Made by a program: the position numbers and the translations under genes
Notes under the pieces: model-generated
The model's input: only the letters and a program-made list of their open reading frames with translations
Database searches by the model: none
What the model was told of the DNA's origin: nothing
Source of the DNA: Brevundimonas sp. NIBR10
GTDB taxonomy: Bacteria > Pseudomonadota > Alphaproteobacteria > Caulobacterales > Caulobacteraceae
Direction of reading: 5' to 3'
Length of the DNA: 64,000 nucleotides
Assembly (NCBI RefSeq): GCF_027912515.1
Contig: NZ_CP115464.1
Span: 868,001-932,000 of the forward strand
Shown: positions 50,682-58,615 of the stretch, piece after piece
Layout: every line of letters begins with the position of its first letter
Numbering within the stretch: the first letter of the stretch is position 1

Positions 50682-52102
50682 AGGACACCCTTTGTCGATG
50701 GAACGGCGTCGCCTTCGATGCGGATGGCCTGTCTCAGGGCGCGGCCGAAGGCCTTGTAGACGGCCTCGGTCTTGTGGTGGTCGTCGTCGCCGGTGACCTT
50801 GACGTGGATCGCGGCGCCCATAGCCTCGGCCAGCGAGCGGAACACATGGGCGGTCAGGTCGGTACGGTATTCGCCGATCATGGGGGTCGAGAAGCTTCCC
50901 TCGAACAGTGGATAGGGACGGCCCGACAGGTCGATGGCGATATGGGCCTCGGCCTCGTCCATGGCCAGGACGAAGCCGTAGCGGGCGATGCCGCGCCGCT
51001 CGCCCAGCGCCTGTTTCAGGGCCTGGCCCAGGGCGATGGCGCTGTCCTCGATGGTGTGGTGGGCGTCGGTGTGCAGGTCGCCTTCGCAGGCCAGCCGGAT
51101 CGAGAAGCCGCCGTGGGCCGCGACCTGTTCTAGCATGTGATCGAAGAAGCCGACGCCGGTGTGGATGGCGACGGGACCGGGGCTGTCCAGATCGACGGCG
51201 CAGACGATCCGCGTCTCCTTCGTATCTCTCACGGCCTGGCCGAGACGGGCCGGGCGACTGCGCGGCGGGGTCAGGCCCAGCGCCAGCAACAGCCGGTCGT
51301 TGACCTCGGGCTTCAGCGAGATCGGCAGGCGCAGCCGGTCGCCGGAGCGGTCGGCGGCCACGCCGTATTTCGCAAACTCGGCCAGCAGGGCTTCCGGATC
51401 GGTGGGCCGGGCCATCAGGATGGGGCCGACGCCGGTCTCGACCGTCATCAGCCGTGACACTTCGCGGGCGATGCGGGCGCGCTCGCGCTTGACGCCTGTG
51501 ATCCGTTCGGCGGTCTCGATCATCCGCGACGGGTCGAGCGCCTGTTGCGCCAGTCGGACCAGCGGTTCGGGCAGGGCATAGGGCTCGAGCATGGCCGACA
51601 GCCGGGCCAGGGTTGTCGCCTGGGCGAGCGCGGCACCGACGCGGGCACCGGCCAGCCCATAGGCCAGGGACAGGCTGCGCAGGACTACGAGGTTGGCGTG
51701 GGCGTCGAGGATGGTGGCGGCCGACGCCGTGTCGGCGAACTCGATCAGGCCTTCGTCCACGACTAGCAGAGCCGGGGCGACGCGGGCGGCCATCTCTGCG
51801 ACCGCCTCGGGCGAGCCGAGGGCGCGGATGACGACCGCAGCGGTGTCGCCCTTGCGGCCATAGATGGCGTCGAGGCGGGTATAGGGTTCGGCGTCGGGGG
51901 CCTGAACACTCTGGTTCGCTTGCGCGGCCAGACGCCAGACCAGTTCCAGCCCGTGGGTCAGGCCCCGGATCGGCAGCACCTGCTCGGGGGGCACGCGGTA
52001 AATCTGGGCCATGCGCGCGGCCAGCGCCGACGGATCGGCCGGATAGCGGTCGAGGCCGTCGCCGCCTGCGACCAACGGGGGATAGGGAGCGGGCAGGGTC
52101 AT
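50678..52102 (-). CDS. hisB: Fusion of HisC-like pseudo-aminotransferase and HisB (IGP dehydratase)
   Basis: A 474-residue protein in two parts. Residues 285-474 are a complete imidazoleglycerol-phosphate dehydratase with GVGFFDHMLEQVAAHGG, TDAHHTIED and DDDHHKTEAVYKAFGRAL, keeping the manganese histidines. Residues 1-280 follow a histidinol-phosphate aminotransferase: RYPADPSALAARMAQ, VLPIRGLTHGLELVWRLAAQ, VVDEGLIEF and LRSLSLAYGLAGARVG. The PLP-binding lysine of the usual LSKAYGLAG motif is leucine (L146, codon 51665-51667), DEAY has become DEGL, and the NNPTG segment is missing. The N-terminal half therefore cannot be a normal PLP enzyme. Overlaps with hisD and hisH show it sits in the operon. 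Confidence 0.88.
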   Translation of the reverse strand: MTLPAPYPPLVAGGDGLDRYPADPSALAARMAQIYRVPPEQVLPIRGLTHGLELVWRLAAQANQSVQAPDAEPYTRLDAIYGRKGDTAAVVIRALGSPEAVAEMAARVAPALLVVDEGLIEFADTASAATILDAHANLVVLRSLSLAYGLAGARVGAALAQATTLARLSAMLEPYALPEPLVRLAQQALDPSRMIETAERITGVKRERARIAREVSRLMTVETGVGPILMARPTDPEALLAEFAKYGVAADRSGDRLRLPISLKPEVNDRLLLALGLTPPRSRPARLGQAVRDTKETRIVCAVDLDSPGPVAIHTGVGFFDHMLEQVAAHGGFSIRLACEGDLHTDAHHTIEDSAIALGQALKQALGERRGIARYGFVLAMDEAEAHIAIDLSGRPYPLFEGSFSTPMIGEYRTDLTAHVFRSLAEAMGAAIHVKVTGDDDHHKTEAVYKAFGRALRQAIRIEGDAVPSTKGVL

Positions 52103-53421
52103 ACCGCGCTCCTCAGATCCGCCGCCCGCGCGTGGGCTTCCAGGCCTTCCAGCCGCGCCAGTCGGGCCGCCACGGGGGCCAGCACCGCCGCGCCCGCTTC
52201 CGTCACCGTCTGGACCGACATGGTGGTCATGAAGCTCGACGTCGTGATCCCGCCCAGAGTCCGGGCCCCGCCGTCGGTGGGCAGGACGTGGCTGGGGCCC
52301 GCCGCGTAGTCCCCCAGGGTCTCGGCCGCGAAACGGCCGACGAAGACGGCGCCTGCGGCGGTGATGGAGGCGACTAGGGCCTCGGCGTCCTCCGTCTGGA
52401 TGGCTAGGTGTTCCGGTCCGTACAGGTTGGTCACTTCACAGGCGGTCGCCGTATCGCTCACCTTGATGATCCGGGCTTCCGCGAGCGAGGCGCGCGCGAT
52501 CTCGGCGCGGGGCAGGGTCTCGAGCTGCTCCTCGACGGCTTCGAGGATGGCGTTGATCGTCGCGGTCGAGTCGCAGACCAGGATGACCTGAGCGTCGGCG
52601 TCGTGTTCGGCCTGGCTGAGCAGGTCGGCGGCGGCGATCTCGGGATCGGCCGACCCGTCGGCGATGACCAGCAGTTCCGACGGTCCCGCCGGCATGTCGA
52701 CCGACGGACCGCCGGGCAGGGACGAGGCATATTTCTTGGCCTCGGCGACATAGGCGTTGCCGGGTCCGAACAGCTTGTCGCAGGCCACGATCTCGCCGTC
52801 GTCGAAGGTCGCGCCGAAGGTCATGGCCGCAATCGCCTGGGCCCCGCCGACAAGCCACAGGGCGTCCAGCTCGGCCTCGGCGGCGGCGATGATCATCGCC
52901 GGGTGGACCCCGCCGTCCTTCGACGGAGGCGTGACCGCCACTCGCTGGCGCACCCCCGCGACCTGAGCCGGGATGGCCAGCATCAGCAGGGACGAGAACA
53001 ACGGCGCCGAACCGCCGGGCACATAGAGGCCCGCCGCGCCGATGGGGCGCCAGACCAGTTTCGAGCGCACGCCCGGTGTGGTCTCGACGAACGCGGTGTC
53101 CTCGGGCCGGGTCGCCTGGTGGAAGACGCGGACATTCTCGGCGGCGATGCGGATGCAGCGCGTGTCGGCGGGCGGCAGGGCGTCGCGCGCGGCCGCCACG
53201 ACATCCGGCGTGATCGCGATGCGCCGGGGCGGGGCCTTGTCGAGCTTGATCGCCCAGTCGGCGACGGCGGCGCCGCCCCTTGTCTGGACGTCGTCGAAGA
53301 TCTCCCGGACCACGTCGGTGACGCGGCCCTCCGTTCTCTGGCGCGGGCGAGCGAGAGCGGCCTTGCGCCCGGCGGCATCTAGCGACGCCCAGTCAATGCG
53401 TTTGAAGGCGGTCGTGGCCAT
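52099..53421 (-). CDS. hisD: Histidinol dehydrogenase
   Basis: A 440-residue zinc enzyme performing the last two oxidations to histidine. VPGGSAPLFSSLLMLAIPAQ, DKLFGPGNAYVAEAKKYAS, DMPAGPSELLVIADGSADPE, AEHDADAQVIL and NLYGPEHLAIQTEDAE are family motifs with the zinc and catalytic His/Glu residues. The ATG at 53421 shares one base with the hisG stop; a GTG one codon upstream (53424) is the alternative start. Confidence 0.96.
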   Translation of the reverse strand: MATTAFKRIDWASLDAAGRKAALARPRQRTEGRVTDVVREIFDDVQTRGGAAVADWAIKLDKAPPRRIAITPDVVAAARDALPPADTRCIRIAAENVRVFHQATRPEDTAFVETTPGVRSKLVWRPIGAAGLYVPGGSAPLFSSLLMLAIPAQVAGVRQRVAVTPPSKDGGVHPAMIIAAAEAELDALWLVGGAQAIAAMTFGATFDDGEIVACDKLFGPGNAYVAEAKKYASSLPGGPSVDMPAGPSELLVIADGSADPEIAAADLLSQAEHDADAQVILVCDSTATINAILEAVEEQLETLPRAEIARASLAEARIIKVSDTATACEVTNLYGPEHLAIQTEDAEALVASITAAGAVFVGRFAAETLGDYAAGPSHVLPTDGGARTLGGITTSSFMTTMSVQTVTEAGAAVLAPVAARLARLEGLEAHARAADLRSAV

Positions 53422-54302
53422 CACATCATCTTCTCGATCGGCAGCACCAGGATAGCGGAGGCTCCGGCCGCCTTGAGCTTCTCCAGCGTCTCCCAGAACA
53501 CCGCTTCCTGGCAGACGGCGTGGACGGCGACGGCGTCGTCGCGGCCCATCAACGGCATGACTGTCGGCGCGCCGGCGCCGGGCAGGATGGCGGTGATCGC
53601 GTCGAGGGCCGAACGTGGGGCGTTCAGCATCACATATTTGGCCCCCTGCGAGGACACCACGCCCGCCATCCGCTCGACGATCGAATCCAGCAGGTGTTGC
53701 AGGGCGGGCTCCGGCGGGGTCGGAGACTTGATCAGGACGGCCTGGCTTTGCAGCACCGTCTCCTTGGCGATCAGGCCGTTGGCCTCCAGCGTCGCGCCCG
53801 TCGAGACCAGGTCACAGATCGCGGCGGCGAGCTTCAGCCTCGGCGCCACCTCGACGGCACCACGCATGGTCACGATCTCGGCCCCGATGCCCTGGTCGTC
53901 CAGATAGCGTTGCAGGATCTTGGGATAGGAGGTCGCGATCCGCAGTCCGGCCAGCGAGCGCGGGCCCGCATAGGTCATGGTCGGCGGCACCGCGAGCTTC
54001 AGCGTGCAGCGGCCGAAGCCCAGCGGCATGACGACCTCGGCATGGCTGCCGCCGTTCTTGTCCTCCTCCAGCACGTTCTCGCCGACGATGCCGAGATCAC
54101 AGACGCCGTCGGCGACAAACGTGGGAATGTCGTCGTCGCGGACCCGCAGCAGGTCGATCGGATAGTTCTCGACCTTGTACAGCAGGTCGTTGGCGCCTTT
54201 GACCCACTTGAGACCCGCGTCGCGGATCAGGTCGAGGCTGCGTTCGGACAGGCGGCCGGATTTCTGGATGGCGATGCGAAGTCGCCCCTGGACGGTACTC
54301 AT
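53421..54302 (-). CDS. hisG: ATP phosphoribosyltransferase
   Basis: A 293-residue enzyme catalysing the first, committed step of histidine synthesis. LRIAIQKSGRLSERSLDLIR, DDIPTFVADGVCDLGIVGEN and ICDLVSTGATLEANGL are catalytic-core motifs. Length and the C-terminal domain (from about residue 215) fit the long form that carries its own histidine-feedback domain. It is the first his gene, starting 8 bases after the stop of the YerC-type regulator. Confidence 0.95.
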   Translation of the reverse strand: MSTVQGRLRIAIQKSGRLSERSLDLIRDAGLKWVKGANDLLYKVENYPIDLLRVRDDDIPTFVADGVCDLGIVGENVLEEDKNGGSHAEVVMPLGFGRCTLKLAVPPTMTYAGPRSLAGLRIATSYPKILQRYLDDQGIGAEIVTMRGAVEVAPRLKLAAAICDLVSTGATLEANGLIAKETVLQSQAVLIKSPTPPEPALQHLLDSIVERMAGVVSSQGAKYVMLNAPRSALDAITAILPGAGAPTVMPLMGRDDAVAVHAVCQEAVFWETLEKLKAAGASAILVLPIEKMM

Positions 54303-54309
54303 GGAAATG

Positions 54310-54642
54310 TCAGGCTTTCGAGTTCAGACGATCGAGCACCAGGCGATAACCCTGATGCGGCATCTCTTTCAGGAACCGCGCGACGCGCACGACGGTGGTG
54401 GGGCTGGCCCCGGCCTCCAGCGCGATCTCGCGATAGGATTTGCAGTTCTGCGCCAGCAGCCGGGCGACGGCCCAGCGTTCGGCGAAGGCGCGGACCTCGG
54501 ACGGGGTGCAGAGGTCGGCCAGGAAGGCATCGACCTCGTCGCGCGTCTTCAGCGACAACAGGGCGTCGAACAGCGCCGCCCGATCGGCATCCGCCGATCG
54601 TGAGGCCTTGTCGGGGGCCGGGTTGGGAAGGGCATCGGTCAT
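54310..54642 (-). CDS. YerC/YecD-type TrpR-like regulator
   Basis: A 110-residue DNA-binding protein of the TrpR superfamily: ALFDALLSLKTRDEVDAFLA, DLCTPSEVRAFAERWAVARL and KSYREIALEAGASPTTVVRV, the last being the helix-turn-helix. The ATG at 54642 was chosen; an extension to 54822 lacks homology-like sequence and crosses the argD start. It lies 8 bases upstream of hisG on the same strand, so it is probably the first gene of the his transcript and a candidate histidine regulator. An inverted repeat covers the region just before its start. Confidence 0.85.
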   Translation of the reverse strand: MTDALPNPAPDKASRSADADRAALFDALLSLKTRDEVDAFLADLCTPSEVRAFAERWAVARLLAQNCKSYREIALEAGASPTTVVRVARFLKEMPHQGYRLVLDRLNSKA

Positions 54643-54648
54643 TGCGGG

Positions 54649-54676
54649 CGTTCCACTATGCTGTAACACTGGAACG
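54649..54676. promoter_or_regulatory. Inverted repeat upstream of the YerC-his operon
   Basis: CGTTCCA (54649-54655) and TGGAACG (54670-54676) are exact reverse complements 14 bases apart. The site begins 6 bases before the YerC-type ATG and lies in the 165-base gap to argD. It is a candidate operator for self-regulation of the his operon. Confidence 0.5.
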
Positions 54677-54807
54677 GTCAAGGCGTTTCGATGTCGCGAT
54701 TCGGAGCCGTGAGTTGACTCACCTCGTCTCGCGTCCGACAACGTCGCTTTAGGAAAGTCCCGCCGCGCCCGCGTCGGGGCTTCATTGCTTTTGGAGGTAC
54801 AGGTCCC

Positions 54808-56007
54808 GTGTCCACAAGCCATCTGATGGGTGTCTACAATCGCGCGCCGCTGGAAGTGGATCGCGGGCGAGGCATGCGTCTGTGGTCGGTGGACGGCACG
54901 GAATACCTAGACTGCGTTTCCGGCATCTCGACCAACGCTCTGGGTCACGCCAATCCGATCCTGGTCCAGGCGGTCAAGGACCAGGCCGAGAAGCTGTGGC
55001 ATGTGTCCAACATCTTCCGGATTCCGGACCAGGAAAAGCTGGCCGACATGCTGTGCGAGCATTCGTTCGCAGATGCCGTCTTTTTCACCAACTCGGGCAC
55101 CGAGGCGGTCGAGTGCGCGATCAAGACCGCGCGCAAATACCACCACCACGCCGGTGCGCCTGAGCGGATCGACATCTACGGCTTCGACGGATCCTTTCAC
55201 GGCCGTACCTATGGCGCGATCAACGCGGCGGCCAACCCCAGCTATACCAACGGCTTCGGTCCGCCGATGGAGGGCTTCCACCAGCTGACCTGGGGCGACC
55301 ACGAGGCGCTGAAGGCCGCCATCGCCGCCCCGACGACCGCCGCCATCATCGTCGAGCCGGTCCAGGGCGAGGGCGGTTGCCGCGCCATGCCGGACGTCTG
55401 CCTGCGCGGCCTGCGCGAGCTCTGCGACCAGCACGGCGTGCTCATCATCTTCGACGAGGTCCAGTGCGGCATGGGCCGGACCGGCAAGCTCTGGGCCCAC
55501 GAATGGGCCGGGATGGAGCCCGATATCATGGCCATCGCCAAGGCCCTGGGCGGCGGCTTCCCCATCGGGGCCTGCCTGGCGTCGGAGAAGGCAGCGTCGG
55601 GCATGACGGTCGGAGCCCACGGCTCGACCTTCGGCGGCAATCCCCTGGCCATGGCGGTTGGCGTTGCGGCCTTCGGCGAACTGGTGAAGCCCGCGCTGAT
55701 CCAGAACGTCAACGAGATCGCCGGCTACCTGAAGCAGCAGCTGCACGGGCTGAAGGAACGGTTTCCCGACGTGATCGCCGATGTGCGCGGCAAGGGTTTG
55801 CTGATCGGGGTCAAGCTGATCCCCAACAACCGTGACTTCATGGCCCTCGCGCGCGATGAACAGCATCTGCTGATCGCCGGCGGCGGCGACAATTGCTGCC
55901 GCATCCTGCCGCCGCTGAACATCACGCTCGATGAGGCGCGCGAGGCCATCGAGAAGTTCGAGGGTGCCTGCGAGGTGGCCCGAGCGCAGATGAAGGCGGC
56001 GGCGTAA
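54808..56007 (+). CDS. argD: Acetylornithine aminotransferase
   Basis: A 399-residue class III PLP aminotransferase making N-acetylornithine. FFTNSGTEAVECAIKTARKY, FDGSFHGRTYGAI, VEPVQGEGGCRAMP, IIFDEVQCGMGRTGKLWAHE and AIAKALGGGFPIGACLA (PLP lysine) are all present. Translation starts at GTG (54808) after TTTTGGAGG. It is followed by argF, from which it is separated by an inverted repeat. Confidence 0.93.
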   Translation: MSTSHLMGVYNRAPLEVDRGRGMRLWSVDGTEYLDCVSGISTNALGHANPILVQAVKDQAEKLWHVSNIFRIPDQEKLADMLCEHSFADAVFFTNSGTEAVECAIKTARKYHHHAGAPERIDIYGFDGSFHGRTYGAINAAANPSYTNGFGPPMEGFHQLTWGDHEALKAAIAAPTTAAIIVEPVQGEGGCRAMPDVCLRGLRELCDQHGVLIIFDEVQCGMGRTGKLWAHEWAGMEPDIMAIAKALGGGFPIGACLASEKAASGMTVGAHGSTFGGNPLAMAVGVAAFGELVKPALIQNVNEIAGYLKQQLHGLKERFPDVIADVRGKGLLIGVKLIPNNRDFMALARDEQHLLIAGGGDNCCRILPPLNITLDEAREAIEKFEGACEVARAQMKAAA

Positions 56008-56018
56008 GTTCACCACCT

Positions 56019-56147
56019 CCGCTCATCCCGGCGAAAGCCGGGACCCAGTGTTTTGGGCGATCGGAGTTCAATATCCACCACGGCTGCTCATCCCAGCCGC
56101 TCTGCCACACTTAAGAACTGGGTCCCGGCTTTCGCCGGGATGAGCGG
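56019..56147. repeat. 31-bp inverted REP-like repeat between argD and argF
   Basis: The segment 56019-56049 (core CATCCCGGCGAAAGCCGGGA) and the segment 56117-56147 are exact reverse complements over 31 bases, 67 bases apart. Each arm itself contains a CCCGGC...GCCGGG hairpin, typical of dispersed REP elements. A degenerate single copy lies at about 57970-57999 (GCTCATCCCGACAAAGGCCG). Confidence 0.8.
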
Positions 56148-56152
56148 AAATC

Positions 56153-57067
56153 ATGGTCAGACACTTCCTCGACATCCACCGTCTCTCCGCAGAAGACCTG
56201 CGCGCGATCCTCGACGACGCCCATGCCCGCAAGGCCGCCCGCAAGGGCTGGCCCAAGGGTCGCGCCGATGCCGACGCACCGGCCAGGGACCGCGTCCTGG
56301 CCATGATCTTCGAGAAGAACTCGACCCGCACCCGGTTCAGCTTCGACGCCGCCATCCGCCAACTCGGCGGATCGTCGATCATCGCCACCGCCTCGGACAT
56401 GCAACTGGGTCGCGGCGAGCCGGTCGAGGACACCGCCAAGGTCCTGTCGCGCATGGTCGATGCCGTCATGATCCGCGCCAATTCCCATGAGGACGTCGAA
56501 CGGTTCGCCCGCGTCTCGACCGTGCCCGTCATCAACGGCCTCACCGACCGATCACACCCGTGCCAGATCCTGGCCGACATCATGACCATCGAAGAGGCCA
56601 AGGGTCCGATCTCGGGCAAGACCATCGCCTGGGTCGGGGACGGCAACAATGTCTGCCATTCCTTCATGCATGCGGCGCCCAAGCTGGGCTTCCACTTCAA
56701 CGTCGCCTGCCCCGCCGAGTATCACCCCGACCTCCACGACCTGGCCAGGGGCGGCAACGCCGTCACCCTGACGTCCGATCCGAACGAGGCGGTGCTGGGC
56801 GCCGACGTCGTGGTCACCGACACCTGGGTGTCGATGGGCGACAGCGACTATGAGCAGCGCCTGCATGCCTTCGAGACCTATGGCGTCGACGAGGCCCTGA
56901 TGAACAAGGCCGATCCCGCCGCCGTCTTCCTGCACTGCCTGCCGGCCCACCGTGGCGAGGAGGTCACCGACGCGGTCATCGACGGACCGCGCTCGCTGGT
57001 CTGGGACGAGGCAGAGAACCGCATCCACGCTCAGAAGGCGGTTCTGGCCTGGTGCTTCGCCGGCTGA
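56153..57067 (+). CDS. argF: Ornithine carbamoyltransferase
   Basis: A 304-residue enzyme making citrulline from ornithine and carbamoyl phosphate. The carbamoyl-phosphate loop is [12 protein letters not shown], followed by [23 protein letters not shown] (ornithine side) and [13 protein letters not shown]. The N-terminus [20 protein letters not shown] is standard. The start lies 5 bases past the right arm of the REP-like repeat. Confidence 0.96.
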   Translation: MVRHFLDIHRLSAEDLRAILDDAHARKAARKGWPKGRADADAPARDRVLAMIFEKNSTRTRFSFDAAIRQLGGSSIIATASDMQLGRGEPVEDTAKVLSRMVDAVMIRANSHEDVERFARVSTVPVINGLTDRSHPCQILADIMTIEEAKGPISGKTIAWVGDGNNVCHSFMHAAPKLGFHFNVACPAEYHPDLHDLARGGNAVTLTSDPNEAVLGADVVVTDTWVSMGDSDYEQRLHAFETYGVDEALMNKADPAAVFLHCLPAHRGEEVTDAVIDGPRSLVWDEAENRIHAQKAVLAWCFAG

Positions 57068-57175
57068 CGGTTCGCGTCGTCCGAAGTGAGCGGTGGATGA
57101 CATTTCGGGATTGACGCCGGGGTGCGACGCCGTAGCTTGGCCGCAGTCCGACAGGACCCATCCAAGGAGGCCCCC

Positions 57176-57352
57176 GTGGCGCACAAGTTCGAAGTCTACA
57201 AGGACAAGGCGGGCGAGTTCCGCGTCCGCTTCAAGTACAATTCAGAGGTGATTTTCGCGACCGAGGGCTATTCCGACAAGTCGGGGGCCAAGCGGGCGAT
57301 CGAGTCGATCAAGAAATATGTCGGCGACGCCGAGACGGTCGAGATCGAGTAG
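57176..57352 (+). CDS. DUF1508 (YegP-like) small protein
   Basis: A 58-residue protein holding a single DUF1508 repeat: [40 protein letters not shown]. coli YegP has two such repeats. Function is unknown. A GTG at 57176 is preceded by a strong AAGGAGG (57164-57170, 5-base spacing), which decides the start. A terminator follows. Confidence 0.9.
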   Translation: MAHKFEVYKDKAGEFRVRFKYNSEVIFATEGYSDKSGAKRAIESIKKYVGDAETVEIE

Positions 57353-57375
57353 TCGTACCTGCACCATTTTGATCC

Positions 57376-57412
57376 CGGGCCTCGCGACCTTGTCGCGGGG
57401 CCCGTTTCGTTT
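57376..57412 (+). terminator. Rho-independent terminator after the DUF1508 gene
   Basis: CGGGCCTCGCGAC and GTCGCGGGGCCCG pair over 13 positions (one G-T) around a CTT loop (57376-57404), followed by TTTCGTTT. It lies between the convergent DUF1508 gene and rimM. Confidence 0.8.
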
Positions 57413-57421
57413 CAGGCACCC

Positions 57422-57952
57422 TCAGTCCGGCTCGCGTTCGCCAACCTCTACGGGCCGCTCGGCCAGGAGCCAGCCGTCGGCGAGATGAAGCTCGGGCGTC
57501 GTCGCCTTGGTGAAGGGCAGGAACCAGGTCGGGCCACCGGTCGCGGGCGAGATCTCGAGCATGTCGTCGGCACCGAAATTCTGCACCGCCCGCACCGTGC
57601 CCAGCACGACGCCTTCCGGGTCGCGGGCCTCGACGCCGATCAGGTCGGCCAGATAGACCTCGTCTTCGTCCGGCTCTGGGAACCGGTCGCGCGGGACGTG
57701 CAGCTTCAGCCCGCGCAGAGCGTCTGCCTCTTCTTTGGTCCTGATTTCGCTGGCCCGGCCGATAAGGCCGTCCTTGGTCGCCCGTGTGGCCGTCAGGGTC
57801 AGGCCCGGTGATCCATCGGCGCGCAGCAGCGGGCCGTATGCGGTCAGCGCTCTGGGGTCGGCGGTATAGGCCGTGACCCGCACCTCCCCCTTCACACCGA
57901 ACCCGCCGGCGACCTGGCCGACGAGGATGAGTTTGGGCTGTGCGTCCGTCAT
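57422..57952 (-). CDS. rimM: Ribosome maturation factor
   Basis: A 176-residue 16S processing factor for the 30S head. ILVGQVAGGFGVKGEVRVTA is the N-terminal RimM motif; ADLIGVEARDPEGVVLGTVR and LEISPATGGPTWFLPFTKA belong to the C-terminal PRC-barrel. It lies downstream of rpsP as in most bacteria, but trmD does not follow. Confidence 0.93.
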   Translation of the reverse strand: MTDAQPKLILVGQVAGGFGVKGEVRVTAYTADPRALTAYGPLLRADGSPGLTLTATRATKDGLIGRASEIRTKEEADALRGLKLHVPRDRFPEPDEDEVYLADLIGVEARDPEGVVLGTVRAVQNFGADDMLEISPATGGPTWFLPFTKATTPELHLADGWLLAERPVEVGEREPD

Positions 57953-58011
57953 GTCCGTGAACCCCAGGCCCGCTCATCCCGACAAAGGCCGGAATGAGCG
58001 GAGGTTGAGGC

Positions 58012-58590
58012 TTAGGCCTCGGTCTTTTCGTCTTCGGCGGTGCCTTCGGCCGGAGCCTCTTCGACGGCGACCTCGGCCGAACCTTCAGCTTCAGCGGCCG
58101 GAGCCTCTTCGGCCGGGGTCTCTTCGACGACCGGAGCGTTCTTGGCGGCTTCGGCAGCGGCGGCGGCGTCTTCCTTGGCCTTCTGGGCGGCTTCGGCGGC
58201 CTCGATCTTGGCGGCGGCTTCAGCCTCGGCGCGGTCGGCTTCGCGCTGGGCGCGTTCGGCCGAACGCTCCTGGGCCTTCTTGCCCGGGGCACCCTTGGTC
58301 GGGTTATTGGATTGCGTCCAGGCGACCTTGCCGACCAGGGCTTCGTCGGTGCTCTGCGAGATGAAGCGGGCCACGCGGTCGGTCGGCTGGGCGCCCTTGG
58401 ACAGCCACTCCGAGATCCGGTCGGCCTTCAGGGCGACGCGGGGCTTCTCGCCGTCCTTGGGCAGCATCGGGTTGTAGCTGCCGACCTTCTCGATGAACTT
58501 GCCGTCGCGGGGCGAGTGCGAGTCGGCGATGACGATGTGATAGTAGGGGCGCTTCTTGGCACCACCGCGGGCCAGTCGAATCTTCAGCAT
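58012..58590 (-). CDS. rpsP: 30S ribosomal protein S16 with long C-terminal tail
   Basis: A 192-residue S16. The first 80 residues ([57 protein letters not shown]) are the ordinary ribosomal protein. From about residue 95, an Ala/Glu/Lys-rich tail ([20 protein letters not shown], then acidic [16 protein letters not shown]) doubles the length; it is probably helical then disordered. Tails of this kind are known in alphaproteobacteria. It lies 25 bases after ffh. Confidence 0.95.
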   Translation of the reverse strand: MLKIRLARGGAKKRPYYHIVIADSHSPRDGKFIEKVGSYNPMLPKDGEKPRVALKADRISEWLSKGAQPTDRVARFISQSTDEALVGKVAWTQSNNPTKGAPGKKAQERSAERAQREADRAEAEAAAKIEAAEAAQKAKEDAAAAAEAAKNAPVVEETPAEEAPAAEAEGSAEVAVEEAPAEGTAEDEKTEA

Positions 58591-58615
58591 TTTCAGTCTC
58601 TTTCGTTAAGTCGGA

